Below, one piece after another: positions 49,599 to 57,675 of a DNA stretch of 64,000 bases. The stretch's first letter is position 1. Each line of letters begins with the position of its first letter. This DNA comes from Streptosporangium sp040640155 (GTDB taxonomy: Bacteria; Actinomycetota; Actinomycetes; Streptosporangiales; Streptosporangiaceae), in NCBI RefSeq assembly GCF_040640155.1, contig NZ_JBFABE010000007.1:62001-126000 (forward strand), given 5' to 3'. Position numbers and translations under genes: made by a program. A model generated the notes under the pieces. That model searched no databases. It was given only the letters and a program-made list of their open reading frames with translations, and was not told where the DNA came from.

Positions 49599-49667
49599 GC
49601 CGGTTCCGGCACGGTTCCGAGACGGCTCCGGAGAGCCGCCACGGCCGTTGTGACGTTCCGCCGCCGG

Positions 49668-50594
49668 TCAGGTCCTCGCGGTCACCGGCGCGGCGGCCGC
49701 CGCGTGCCGGGCCTCCCCGGCCGCGCGGAGGCTGTCCCAGGTGAAGACCGACAGCGCCAGCCAGATGATGACGAACCCCAGCCAGCGGCTGGGCGGCATG
49801 ACCTCGCGTACCACGAGCACCCCGCACAGGAACTGCAGGATCGGGGCGATGTACTGCAGCAGCCCGATCGTGGTGAGCGGCACCCGGTTCGCGGCGGCGG
49901 TGAAGCACAGCAGCGGGACGGCGGTCACCACCCCCGCCCCGGCCAGCAGGAGCGCGTGGCCCGCCCCCCAGTGCCCGAACGTGTTCGTCCCCTGCGCGCT
50001 CAGGTGGAACAGGTAGCCCAGCGCGAACGGCAGCAGCACCAGCGTCTCGACCGTCATGCTCTCCGCGGCCCCCACCCCGGCGATCTTCTTGATCAGGCCG
50101 TAACTGCCGAAGGAGACGGCCAGCCCCAGGGCGATCCACGGCGGGCGCCCGTGGTCGACGGTCAGCAACAGCACCGCCACGGTGCCCAGCCCCACCGCCG
50201 CCCACTGCCACGGACGCAGCCGCTCCTTCAGCAGGAAGACCCCGAAGACCACGCTGACCAGCGGATTGATGAAGTAGCCGAGCGCGCTCTCGATCACGTG
50301 CCCGGTGTTGACGGCATAGATGTAGAGACCCCAGTTGACCGTGATGACCACCGCGGCCAACGCGAGGAGACCGAGCTTCGCCGGGGTGCGCACCAACTCG
50401 CGGAACCACGACCAGTGGCGGCGCACCGCCAGGATGACCACGACGGCGACCAGGGACCAGGCCATACGATGGGCCAGGATCTCCAGGGCGCCCGACGGCT
50501 TCAGGAGGGGCCAGTAGAGCGGGAACAGGCCCCACATGGAGTAGGCGGCGATGCCGTACAGAACTCCACGGCGTGCTTCAGGCATGTGCCCCAT
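49668..50594 (-). CDS. rarD: RarD-type EamA transporter
   Basis: A 308-residue ten-helix DMT protein of the RarD subfamily. It starts RRGVLYGIAAYSMWGLFPLY, then WPLLKPSGALEILAHRMAWS, and has the subfamily motif GYFINPLVSVVFGVFLLKER in the first half. RarD-like proteins were linked to chloramphenicol tolerance in other bacteria; substrate is unknown. It is divergent from msrA across an AT-rich 127-nt spacer. Confidence 0.92.
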   Translation of the reverse strand: MGHMPEARRGVLYGIAAYSMWGLFPLYWPLLKPSGALEILAHRMAWSLVAVVVILAVRRHWSWFRELVRTPAKLGLLALAAVVITVNWGLYIYAVNTGHVIESALGYFINPLVSVVFGVFLLKERLRPWQWAAVGLGTVAVLLLTVDHGRPPWIALGLAVSFGSYGLIKKIAGVGAAESMTVETLVLLPFALGYLFHLSAQGTNTFGHWGAGHALLLAGAGVVTAVPLLCFTAAANRVPLTTIGLLQYIAPILQFLCGVLVVREVMPPSRWLGFVIIWLALSVFTWDSLRAAGEARHAAAAAPVTART

Positions 50595-50721
50595 CTTCGC
50601 TGCTTACATGATTTAACACAATTTAGTAGTGCTTTTCTGACTGTTAAGAAATCCTTCCGGGAACATCCCGGGGCCACCACGGGTTGCCACCTGGTGAGAA
50701 CGTGTCAGGAGGAGGTTCACG

Positions 50722-51408
<687 letters not shown>

Positions 51409-51424
51409 TTCCCCGGATCTCGCC

Positions 51425-51461
51425 AGACGGCTCGCGCTCGATTTCTGGGCGCGAGCCGTCT
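51425..51461. terminator. Terminator hairpin after msrA
   Basis: A perfect 13-bp stem (AGACGGCTCGCGC at 51425-51437, complement at 51449-51461) with an 11-nt loop follows the msrA stop by 16 nt. It also separates msrA from the convergent ATPase gene. The remainder of 51462-51640 has no gene. Confidence 0.8.
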
Positions 51462-51640
51462 CGACGCGGCGACCCCGTGACTCGTCGCCACGGCGGTCAG
51501 GATCGGGGCAAGGGAGGTTCGAGGTCACCGGCGACGGGCGTGAGTGCCGTGCCATGTACAGCACCACCCGCGCCGTCCGGTCGTGTGCGTATCGCCTCTC
51601 TCCTGGGGATGGGCCGCCGGGAAACGACGGATCCGGCGTG

Positions 51641-52930
51641 TCAGGGAGCCGGTGACGCCTTCCACAGCGCGGACAACGGAAGAGCCCGCATCCGGTCTCC
51701 GAAAGGGAGCGTTTCCCGGCCGGCGTAGAGAACGTATCCCGCGATGAACCGGTCGCCGAGTCTGCGGGCCAGGTGCCGCAGCCCTTTGAAGTCATCGGCG
51801 CGTACGGTCTCCGCCGCCTTGACCTCGATGCCGACGACCTCGCCGGAGGCGCGCTCCAGGATGCCGTCGACCTCGACCCCGTCTCGATCACGGTAGTGGT
51901 AGAGCCGTACGGGTTCCTCCGCCCACGTCAACTGGCGGGCCAACTCCCCGAGGGTGAAGTTCTCCAGTAGCGGGCCCACGGGCGCCGTGATGTCGGCGAC
52001 CCGGGCCGGGGTGAGCCCGGCCAGATGCGCGCCGAGTCCGGAGTCGACCACCAGGAGCTTGGGCGTGGCGACGGCGCGCGTGGTCGCGTTGGAGGACCAG
52101 GCGGGAATCCGCCGGACGACGTACACCAGATCGAGTAGGTCGACGTACCGTTTCACTGTGTTGCGCGGCACGCCGAGGTCGCGGCTGATGTTGTCGATCA
52201 CGGCCAGGCCGGCCATCCGCCCGCACAGAACGTTGAGCAGGCGACGCATGTCGGCCGGGCGCTCGATGTCGGAGACCTGTTTCACGTCCCGGTTGATCAG
52301 ATCGGAGATGTAGGACTCGAAGAAGCGTGCCCTTCTGCGATGCGAGGAGCGGTGGACGGCTTCCGGGTAGCCGCCTTTCAGCGCGCGGTCCAGATAGTCG
52401 TTCCTGCGGAGGGTGGCTCTCGGGACGGTGAGGTCGGGGCCGTGGCGGAATACCGCATCCACGAATCCGTCGGCACTCTGCTCGATCTCCCCCTGGGAGA
52501 GCGGCCAGAGTTCGATCGTCTCGGACCTGCCGGGCAGCGCGTCCGGAAGGTCGCGCAGGCCCAGGAGGCGGGCGGATCCGGTCAGCAGGAAGCGCCCGGG
52601 CCGGGGGTCGGCGTCCACCTCCCGCTTGATGGACAGGAGCAGGTCGGGCACGCGCTGGATCTCATCGATGAGGAGGAGCCCGTCATGACGTACGATCCCG
52701 TCCGGATCCTGCCGGGCCGCCGCTCGTACGGCCGCCTGATCCAGGTAGAGCTCGCCGGACTTCGCCGTGCCGCGCACGATCGCCTGGGCCAGGGTGCTCT
52801 TGCCGACCTGCCGGGCACCATTGATCACCACCACCCGGGTGTCCGCGAGTGCCTCCATCGCCATGGCCTTCGCCCGGCGTGGAAAGAGGGTGAGATCATC
52901 GATGTCCATGGGGGTGAGGGTAGCCGTCAT
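51641..52930 (-). CDS. AAA ATPase with DUF4143 domain
   Basis: A 429-residue protein of the AAA_14/DUF4143 family. Walker A is GARQVGKST (residues 38-46) and Walker B is LLLIDEIQ (about 85-92); a sensor-like LLTGSARLLGL follows. The C-terminal domain contains DGVEVDGILERASGEVVGIE followed by VKAA, whose D...E-x-K spacing resembles the PD-(D/E)XK nuclease fold. Such proteins are abundant, patchily distributed and often near toxin or defence genes, but their task is unsettled. It lies reversed between two msrA tails as cargo of the first cassette. Three palindromes spaced 23 bp precede it. Its start is ATG 52930 or 52909. Confidence 0.85.
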   Translation of the reverse strand: MTATLTPMDIDDLTLFPRRAKAMAMEALADTRVVVINGARQVGKSTLAQAIVRGTAKSGELYLDQAAVRAAARQDPDGIVRHDGLLLIDEIQRVPDLLLSIKREVDADPRPGRFLLTGSARLLGLRDLPDALPGRSETIELWPLSQGEIEQSADGFVDAVFRHGPDLTVPRATLRRNDYLDRALKGGYPEAVHRSSHRRRARFFESYISDLINRDVKQVSDIERPADMRRLLNVLCGRMAGLAVIDNISRDLGVPRNTVKRYVDLLDLVYVVRRIPAWSSNATTRAVATPKLLVVDSGLGAHLAGLTPARVADITAPVGPLLENFTLGELARQLTWAEEPVRLYHYRDRDGVEVDGILERASGEVVGIEVKAAETVRADDFKGLRHLARRLGDRFIAGYVLYAGRETLPFGDRMRALPLSALWKASPAP

Positions 52931-52942
52931 CAGTTCATACGT

Positions 52943-53000
52943 GGCAGATTTGCCGCAAGGGGCATGGCAGTTCTGCCGTATGATTCATGGCAGTTCTGCC
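52943..53000. promoter_or_regulatory. Three palindromic boxes at 23-bp spacing
   Basis: The boxes GGCAGATTTGCC (52943-52954), GGCAGTTCTGCC (52966-52977) and GGCAGTTCTGCC (52989-53000) are each self-complementary or nearly so and start exactly 23 bp apart. The last two sit in a 17-bp direct repeat, CATGGCAGTTCTGCCGT. They lie directly upstream of the ATPase start and look like an operator array for a multimeric protein. Confidence 0.85.
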
Positions 53001-53049
53001 GTGGATCCCGGATTCACCCGAGGAACGACAGGCACGAAGGCTCTATGCC

Positions 53050-53138
53050 ACTGCGGTATCGGCGGCACCAACGTCAAGCTGGGTGACCCGTCCGAGTGGG
53101 GCGCCTGCCAGACGGGCCTGGCTCCGACCGAGAAGTAG
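53050..53138 (+). pseudogene. msrA tail copy 2 (orphan 3' end)
   Basis: An 89-nt fragment encoding only the MsrA ending (CGIGGTNVKLGDPSEWGACQ, then TGLAPTEK and a TAG stop). Against the intact msrA it has six mismatches: two silent, two that change residues, and two in the stop codon. It has no start codon or catalytic domain of its own. The divergence shows that it came from a related but different msrA rather than a fresh duplication. Confidence 0.92.
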
Positions 53139-53154
53139 CCTCTCGGGTTCACTC

Positions 53155-53190
53155 ATATGGCTCTCGCCCACCTGTGGGCGAGAGCCATAT
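53155..53190. terminator. Terminator hairpin after msrA tail 2
   Basis: A perfect 17-bp inverted repeat (ATATGGCTCTCGCCCAC, complement 53174-53190) with a 2-nt centre follows the orphan tail by 16 nt. Its sequence is unrelated to the hairpin after the intact msrA. Such an exact, T-flanked hairpin is a strong terminator candidate. Confidence 0.85.
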
Positions 53191-53284
53191 TCGTCGACCA
53201 TCCGATTCCGTCGTCCTCACCGAGGATGCTCCTGCGGCGGACGGCTGTGTTCGGTTGAAAGCAGAGTGCGACGGAGGTGTGGCC

Positions 53285-53302
53285 CATAGCATCAACGCTA
53301 TG
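53285..53302. promoter_or_regulatory. Palindrome over the higB -10 and start codon
   Basis: CATAGC-ATCAAC-GCTATG is a perfect inverted repeat that contains a TAGCAT -10 hexamer (53287-53292) and the higB ATG (53300). The -10 ends 7 nt before the ATG, so the transcript is probably leaderless. It is ideally placed as an autoregulatory operator for the HigA-type antitoxin. Confidence 0.65.
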
Positions 53303-53656
53303 AGCTGGGGTACCGTAGAACTGGAACCGGAAGTTCGAAAGTGGCTTGAAGGTCTCCCCGCGGCATCGTTCGCGAGGGTGGCCTTCTATGTCGATCTGCT
53401 TGCGGTGGAAGGGCCTCTGCTGGGAGAGCCCTATACGAAGCAACTGGACGGCAAGCTACGTGAGCTTCGGTTTCATTGTGACGAACTCGCTGTGCGCATC
53501 ACCTGCTGGATCGCACCTCATCGCCGCATCGTGCTCTTGACCGTGTTCCACAAGACGCGCACGCGTGATGACCGTGAGGTCGAGCGGGCCCGGCGAGCCA
53601 TGCGTCGCTGTGTCGAACTGGCGCACACCGTCGACGAGGAAGAAGAAACAGCATGA
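53300..53656 (+). CDS. HigB/RelE-type toxin (phage-derived Gp49-like)
   Basis: A 118-residue protein of the RelE/HigB superfamily. It has VRKWLEGLPAASFARVAFYV, LYxx-like PYTKQLDGKLRELRF and VLLTVFHKTRTRDDREVERA, the latter being the conserved basic and hydrophobic stretch of HigB toxins that cleave ribosome-bound mRNA. Base composition is visibly less GC-rich than the housekeeping genes. The toxin-first order and the 4-nt overlap with an XRE antitoxin identify it as a higBA-type module. It is cargo of the second msrA cassette. Confidence 0.85.
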   Translation: MSWGTVELEPEVRKWLEGLPAASFARVAFYVDLLAVEGPLLGEPYTKQLDGKLRELRFHCDELAVRITCWIAPHRRIVLLTVFHKTRTRDDREVERARRAMRRCVELAHTVDEEEETA

Positions 53657-53952
53657 GCGAGCAGGGGGATTGGCGAGAGCTCAGAGATCGCCGGATGGCC
53701 GAGCCGGGCGCGGCCGAGGCCTACGAGGCCACACGTCTCGCCTACGAGTTGGGTAGGACGGTCCGGGGGATGCGTGAGGGGCGAGGCTGGAGTCAGAACG
53801 ATCTGGCTCGCGCGGCGGGCATGACACAGTCGGCCGTGGCGCGGTTCGAGGCGGGGGGGACCATTCCCACGCTGCCGGTTCTGGAGCGTCTGGCGCGTGC
53901 CCTGGACGCGGATGTCGAGGTTCGCCTGACGCCACGCGCTCCTGCCGCTTGA
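53653..53952 (+). CDS. HigA-type XRE antitoxin
   Basis: A 99-residue helix-turn-helix protein. The XRE domain reads WSQNDLARAAGMTQSAVARF, then EAGGTIPTLPVLERLARALD. The N-terminal 35 residues (EQGDWRELRDRRMAEP) likely neutralise the toxin. The ATG overlaps the higB stop. It should repress its own operon through the palindrome at 53285-53302. Confidence 0.88.
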   Translation: MSEQGDWRELRDRRMAEPGAAEAYEATRLAYELGRTVRGMREGRGWSQNDLARAAGMTQSAVARFEAGGTIPTLPVLERLARALDADVEVRLTPRAPAA

Positions 53953-54009
53953 GCCGGAGTCCGACGCCGACGGGAAAGCTGTCGTCATACCGCCGTCACC
54001 TCGCGGGTT

Positions 54010-54071
54010 ACTGCGGTGCTGGCGGCACCGGGATCTCCTGCCCGGTCGGCCTGACCTCAGGCGAGGCGTAG
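54010..54071 (+). pseudogene. msrA tail copy 3 (probable original 3' end)
   Basis: A 62-nt fragment that reads, after the same ACTGCGG edge, CGAGGTGISCPVGLTSGEA and stops at TAG. This is the ending seen in ordinary actinomycete MsrA proteins (as I know the family), unlike the tail of the intact gene here. It is therefore likely the original msrA 3' end, pushed 2.7 kb away by insertions. It has no upstream msrA body. Confidence 0.8.
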
Positions 54072-54094
54072 GCCCGCGGATTCAGCCAGCTCCT

Positions 54095-54132
54095 GGCCCT
54101 CGATCGCCCGGCGTGTCCGGCGATCGAGGGCC
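54095..54132. terminator. Terminator hairpin after msrA tail 3
   Basis: A perfect 14-bp stem (GGCCCTCGATCGCC, complement 54119-54132) with a 10-nt loop follows the third tail by 23 nt. It is the likely original msrA terminator. The stretch 54133-54278 has no gene. Confidence 0.8.
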
Positions 54133-54278
54133 GGAGCCGTTTTCAGTGACGAGTGTCACCGCGGGGTCAAGGGCATGCCGCCTGCGGCGCCCCGTCGCGC
54201 GTCGGGCGGTCGCCGCCCACGCGCATGACCACCGCCGTGAAGAACCCGGGACGGCGAAGCTCGATGACCGAAGGGACA

Positions 54279-54839
54279 TCAGCGTGGGTATCGCATTCCC
54301 AGCTCGTCCGTCGCGAGGTCCCAGAAGGACCTGTAACGGTCAGCCCCGGGCAGCGACGGCGAGAGGTACCAGGCTTCCCACTCACCCTCGGAGGTCCTGA
54401 CGTGAGGATTGAGGAGAGCCGCTCCGTCGGCCCAGTATCCGATCAGAAGGGTGTCGGGCACGTACTCCCCCCTGTACCGGATGGAGTCCTGCTCCCGTCC
54501 GTAGACGAAGTAGAGCTCGTCGGGCACGCTCCATGAGTTCTCGGGCTTGGGTTCCGACCAGCACTCGGCGAGCGAGGGGTCGGCGTCACGGAGCCGGCCG
54601 ACCTCCTCGACGCGCAGCAGGCGGCAGTCGTCGTCGCTGCCCCACCCGTCGGTCAACAGGAGAAGCTGCCGGTAACTCGGCGGCAGTTCCGCACCCAGCC
54701 GCTCTTCGAGCTCACGGATCTCCGCCTCGGTGGCCGGAGGATGCAGATCGCCGAGTGGACCGACCACCGGGTGACCAGAACCCCCGGTCACCGGACGCCG
54801 TGCATGGAAGCGTTCGGACCATGCGTACCGGATACTCAT
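54279..54839 (-). CDS. SMI1/KNR4 (SUKH) family protein
   Basis: A 186-residue protein with the SMI1/KNR4 fold markers: PATEAEIRELEERLGAELPP, SYRQLLLLTDGWG, and later LLIGYWADGAALL and RYRSFWDLATDEL. Family members often give immunity to polymorphic or contact-dependent toxins, and others are household binding proteins. No cognate toxin gene is adjacent. It follows the msrA cassette array directly, so it may be part of the same accessory island. Confidence 0.82.
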   Translation of the reverse strand: MSIRYAWSERFHARRPVTGGSGHPVVGPLGDLHPPATEAEIRELEERLGAELPPSYRQLLLLTDGWGSDDDCRLLRVEEVGRLRDADPSLAECWSEPKPENSWSVPDELYFVYGREQDSIRYRGEYVPDTLLIGYWADGAALLNPHVRTSEGEWEAWYLSPSLPGADRYRSFWDLATDELGMRYPR

Positions 54840-54891
54840 GTGAAAAGGATCTCCCGTTTCGAGTGGCTGCCGCGTGTGCGGCGCGAAGCCG

Positions 54892-54941
54892 GGGCCGCCC
54901 CTCCCGGCGACCTCCAGGGCCGCCCCTGCCGGCGACCTTCA
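54892..54941. repeat. 25-bp direct repeat in a gene-free gap
   Basis: Two adjacent 25-bp copies (54892-54916 and 54917-54941, two mismatches) with the core GGGCCGCCCCTnCCGGCGACC. The gap 54840-55163 holds no gene that I can support. Confidence 0.7.
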
Positions 54942-55163
54942 GGTGGGGAACGTATGCGAGCCGCCGGTCGAGGGGCTGACGCGGCCGGGAGGGGGCGGTC
55001 GCGTTCCGAGGTTCGCGTCAGATCAGAGGCGAGGTGGGACATCGCGGGGGTGACCGTCTCGGGCTCACCGATTCCCCTTCCGCGCGCCGGTCCGGACGCC
55101 GCCTGATCGGCCGCTGCGCCGGTGGTGCGTGCCCGGCGGCATGACCCCGCGACCGGGTCGCGG

Positions 55164-55541
55164 TCATGACGAGGCCGGTGCCGCCGTACCTGCCGTCAGG
55201 GCCGCCTGCACGATGCGGAGCGCCTCGCCCGCGTCGATGCCGACGCTGGCGATCACGGCCGCGTAGTCGGCGGCGGCCCGGCGTGCCCGTTCCCGGCCCT
55301 CCTCGCCGGCGGCCGACACGAACGACCCCGCGCGCCCGCGCGTCTCGATCAGCCCGGCCTCCTCCAGCTCCCGGTAGGCCCGGCCGACCGTGTTGACGGC
55401 CAGGCCGAGGTCGGCCGCGAGGTGGCGGATGGTCGGCAGCCGGGTGCCCACGGCCAGCGTGCGCTCCTGGATCTGCCGGGCGAGCTGGGCCCGAAGCTGC
55501 TCGAACGGCGGCACCGGCGAGGCCGCGTCGATGACGATCAT
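55164..55541 (-). CDS. GntR-family regulator (YtrA type)
   Basis: A 125-residue short GntR regulator: PPFEQLRAQLARQIQERTLA, then the wHTH TRLPTIRHLAADLGLAVNTV and GRAYRELEEAGLIETRGRAG. Its small C-terminal helical part marks the YtrA subfamily, which usually controls the operon it belongs to. The ATG overlaps the stop of the upstream membrane protein gene by 4 nt, so it is the second gene of a two-gene operon. Confidence 0.9.
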   Translation of the reverse strand: MIVIDAASPVPPFEQLRAQLARQIQERTLAVGTRLPTIRHLAADLGLAVNTVGRAYRELEEAGLIETRGRAGSFVSAAGEEGRERARRAAADYAAVIASVGIDAGEALRIVQAALTAGTAAPASS

Positions 55542-56350
55542 CGGGCGCTCATGGCCCGCCGGGCCACCGTCGCGCTCGACGGCATCCTGGCGTGGAGCAC
55601 GACGAGCGCGGCCAGGCTCAGGAGCAGGTAGGCCACTGCGGCGGCACTCCACCAGCCGGGCGCGGTGCCGAACAACAGCACCATGGGCAGCGTCCATTGC
55701 ACGCTCGGCGTGGTGAGCTCGCGGGCGTCCTCCACGCGCATGATGACGTCGGCGGTCAGCGACTCCTCGTCCTGCGCCACGACCGGGTGCCTGAGCAGGT
55801 GGCGCAGCTGCATGACGGTGATGGCCGTCACGCCGAGCAGGCCGATCAGCAGCACGACGGCCAGTTGCCGCACGGTGGGGTCGGGGACGGCCAGGGCGCT
55901 CCCGGCCAGCGCCATCGCGCCGGCGAACGTGACGGCCGTGAAGACGGCGAACGGCCGGCCGAGCACGGCCCGCCAGCCGGGCTGGATCGGATGGGCGGCC
56001 CGGCGCGACAGCGTCGCGCCCGCCTGCTGGTCGACGCGCCGGACCCACCGGTCGAGCAGCGACTGCGCCAGCAGCAGCCCGGCCACCAGCGCGGCCAGGG
56101 CCAGCAGCGGCAGCGGGCGCTGGGAGGAGCCGCCGAAGGCGGAGGCGGCGACGAGCGCGCTCGCGATGATCAACACGGCCAGGATGACCTGGGCGGCGAG
56201 GCGGGCGCGCCTGCGGACCGCCAGCCGGCTGGCCAGCAGCGGGGTCGGGTGGACATCGGCCAGGTCGTGCTGGGCCAGCCACTCGCCCGCCAGTCGCAGA
56301 TCGGCCGCACGCGCCTGCGGGCCGGCGTCCGGTGACGGTTCGCGGGTCAT
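55538..56350 (-). CDS. Polytopic membrane protein, partner of the GntR regulator
   Basis: A 270-residue protein with a polar N-terminus of about 50 residues and six or seven hydrophobic helices, for example AAQVILAVLIIASALVAASA, LLALAALVAGLLLAQSLL and VLLIGLLGVTAITVMQL. I do not recognise a named family. YtrA-type operons often code for ABC transporter parts, yet no ATPase gene is present here. An AGGAGG site precedes the ATG, and the GntR gene overlaps its end. Confidence 0.75.
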   Translation of the reverse strand: MTREPSPDAGPQARAADLRLAGEWLAQHDLADVHPTPLLASRLAVRRRARLAAQVILAVLIIASALVAASAFGGSSQRPLPLLALAALVAGLLLAQSLLDRWVRRVDQQAGATLSRRAAHPIQPGWRAVLGRPFAVFTAVTFAGAMALAGSALAVPDPTVRQLAVVLLIGLLGVTAITVMQLRHLLRHPVVAQDEESLTADVIMRVEDARELTTPSVQWTLPMVLLFGTAPGWWSAAAVAYLLLSLAALVVLHARMPSSATVARRAMSAR

Positions 56351-56359
56351 GGCGCCTCC

Positions 56360-56407
56360 TTTGTCTCAAGTTTTGTAGCAACAGGATGCGTCATAGCTTG
56401 CGACAAA
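56360..56407. promoter_or_regulatory. Inverted repeat upstream of the GntR operon
   Basis: TTTGTCTCAAG (56360-56370) and CTTGCGACAAA (56397-56407) are inverted copies with one mismatch, separated by 26 nt and sitting directly upstream of the AGGAGG site. This is a good candidate operator for the GntR/YtrA regulator. The gap from here to 56681 has no supported gene. Confidence 0.6.
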
Positions 56408-56681
56408 GTCAACGCCCCATGGGCTTCCGTGGCCTCGGCGGCGCGAGCTCCCGCTCGGGGCGACTTCGGGCCGGCGAGGTCTCGGCGTGAGTCCGGAACG
56501 CGGCGACCGGGTCACCGTCCCGCCCCTGACGAGGAGGGGGACATCCGGTTCGGCGCGGATGACGCGTTCAAGGGCCGGGAGGAACCGTGCCGTCACCGCG
56601 CATCGCGCATCACCGGACGCGAAGAAGACCTTGAAGGGGCCGGTGCGGCGACCGGCCTCTCCCTCCGGTCTCCGGTACGTC

Positions 56682-57584
56682 TCACGCCACCGGGACCGCT
56701 GCCCTGAGCGCGTGTCCGACGGCCACCTCGTTGAACGTCCTGATCGCCGCCGTCTCCGCCGCCTTCACCCAGGCCAGGCCGAGGACGGAGGGAGGCAGCC
56801 CCGTGACGGGGACGAAGCTGACGTCCGGGCGCCTGTGGTGGGCCGCCGTAGGGGTGCAGAACAGCATGCCGCCCCGGCCGAGCGCCACCCGGGTCAGCCC
56901 TTCCTGGCTGGTGGAGACCGTACCGGCCAGGGGAATGGGGCGGCCGGAGGGGGTCGCGGGCGGTGCCACCCGCTCGCGCCACGCGCGCGGAGCCGGGCCG
57001 TCCAGGCCGATCAGGGGCACGCCGGCCAGCTCCTCGGCGCCGATGCTCGCCCGGGCGGCCAGCGGGTGGCGTGAGGAGACGCCGAGCCGGTACGAGACCC
57101 GGTTCAGTCCCTCACCCGTCGCCAGATCGGGCTCGTCCACCGGGAGCAGCGTGAACGCGATGTCCACCTGCCCGGCCCGCAGCCTGCCGAAGGGGTCCGA
57201 CAGCGGGATCTCCACCAGCTCCACCTCACAGCCCGGGTGCCGGCGCTCGAAGGCACGCACGCTGCCGGTGACGACATCCGTGGGCGTGGCCAGGAAGCCG
57301 AGCCTGAGCACGCCCGTCACCTCGCGGGCGGCCGCCTTCGCCCGGTCGACCGCGTTCGCGAGGCCGTCGTAGGAGGGGCGCAGGTCGGCCAGGAAACGTT
57401 CGCCCAGGGGCGTGAGGCGCACGCGCCTGCTGGTCCGCTCGAAGAGCCGCCCGCCGATCCTGGTCTCCAGCGAGCGCATGAGCTGGCTCACCCTGCCGGG
57501 TGACAGGTAGAGACGCTCGGCCGTACGCGCGAAGTGCAGTTCCTCGCTGAGTACGACGAAGCACTCCAGCTCCCTGAACTCCAT
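56682..57584 (-). CDS. LysR-family transcriptional regulator
   Basis: A 300-residue LysR regulator. The HTH is MEFRELECFVVLSEELHFAR, then LYLSPGRVSQLMRSLETRIG. The effector domain starts near residue 90 (GVLRLGFLATPTDVVTGSV). The ATG at 57584 matches the family start; the frame stays open upstream only as antisense of the MFS gene. It is divergent from an MFS exporter 91 nt away and probably controls it. Confidence 0.92.
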   Translation of the reverse strand: MEFRELECFVVLSEELHFARTAERLYLSPGRVSQLMRSLETRIGGRLFERTSRRVRLTPLGERFLADLRPSYDGLANAVDRAKAAAREVTGVLRLGFLATPTDVVTGSVRAFERRHPGCEVELVEIPLSDPFGRLRAGQVDIAFTLLPVDEPDLATGEGLNRVSYRLGVSSRHPLAARASIGAEELAGVPLIGLDGPAPRAWRERVAPPATPSGRPIPLAGTVSTSQEGLTRVALGRGGMLFCTPTAAHHRRPDVSFVPVTGLPPSVLGLAWVKAAETAAIRTFNEVAVGHALRAAVPVA

Positions 57585-57675
57585 CCCCGCCTCCGCACGA
57601 TCGTTCAGCTCACCTAAACCAAGCCTTCGGTCTTCGACGTTGTTCCCGCCGCCGGCCGGCGGAAGGCTGGCCCGT

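Noticed and set aside
52943..53000. CRISPR-like array
   Set aside because: Only three 12-bp palindromes with 11-bp gaps and no cas genes; it fits an operator array.
53050..53138. Second msrA gene
   Set aside because: Only the last 29 codons exist, with no catalytic domain, start codon or ribosome site; it is an orphan tail.
54840..55163. A 121-codon plus-strand frame (54741-55106) as a gene
   Set aside because: It overlaps the SMI1 gene antisense and consists of Arg/Gly/Pro low complexity with no motif or ribosome site.
56366..56596. A 76-codon minus-strand frame upstream of the GntR operon
   Set aside because: It runs over the operon's operator region, has no ribosome site I can support and no family match.
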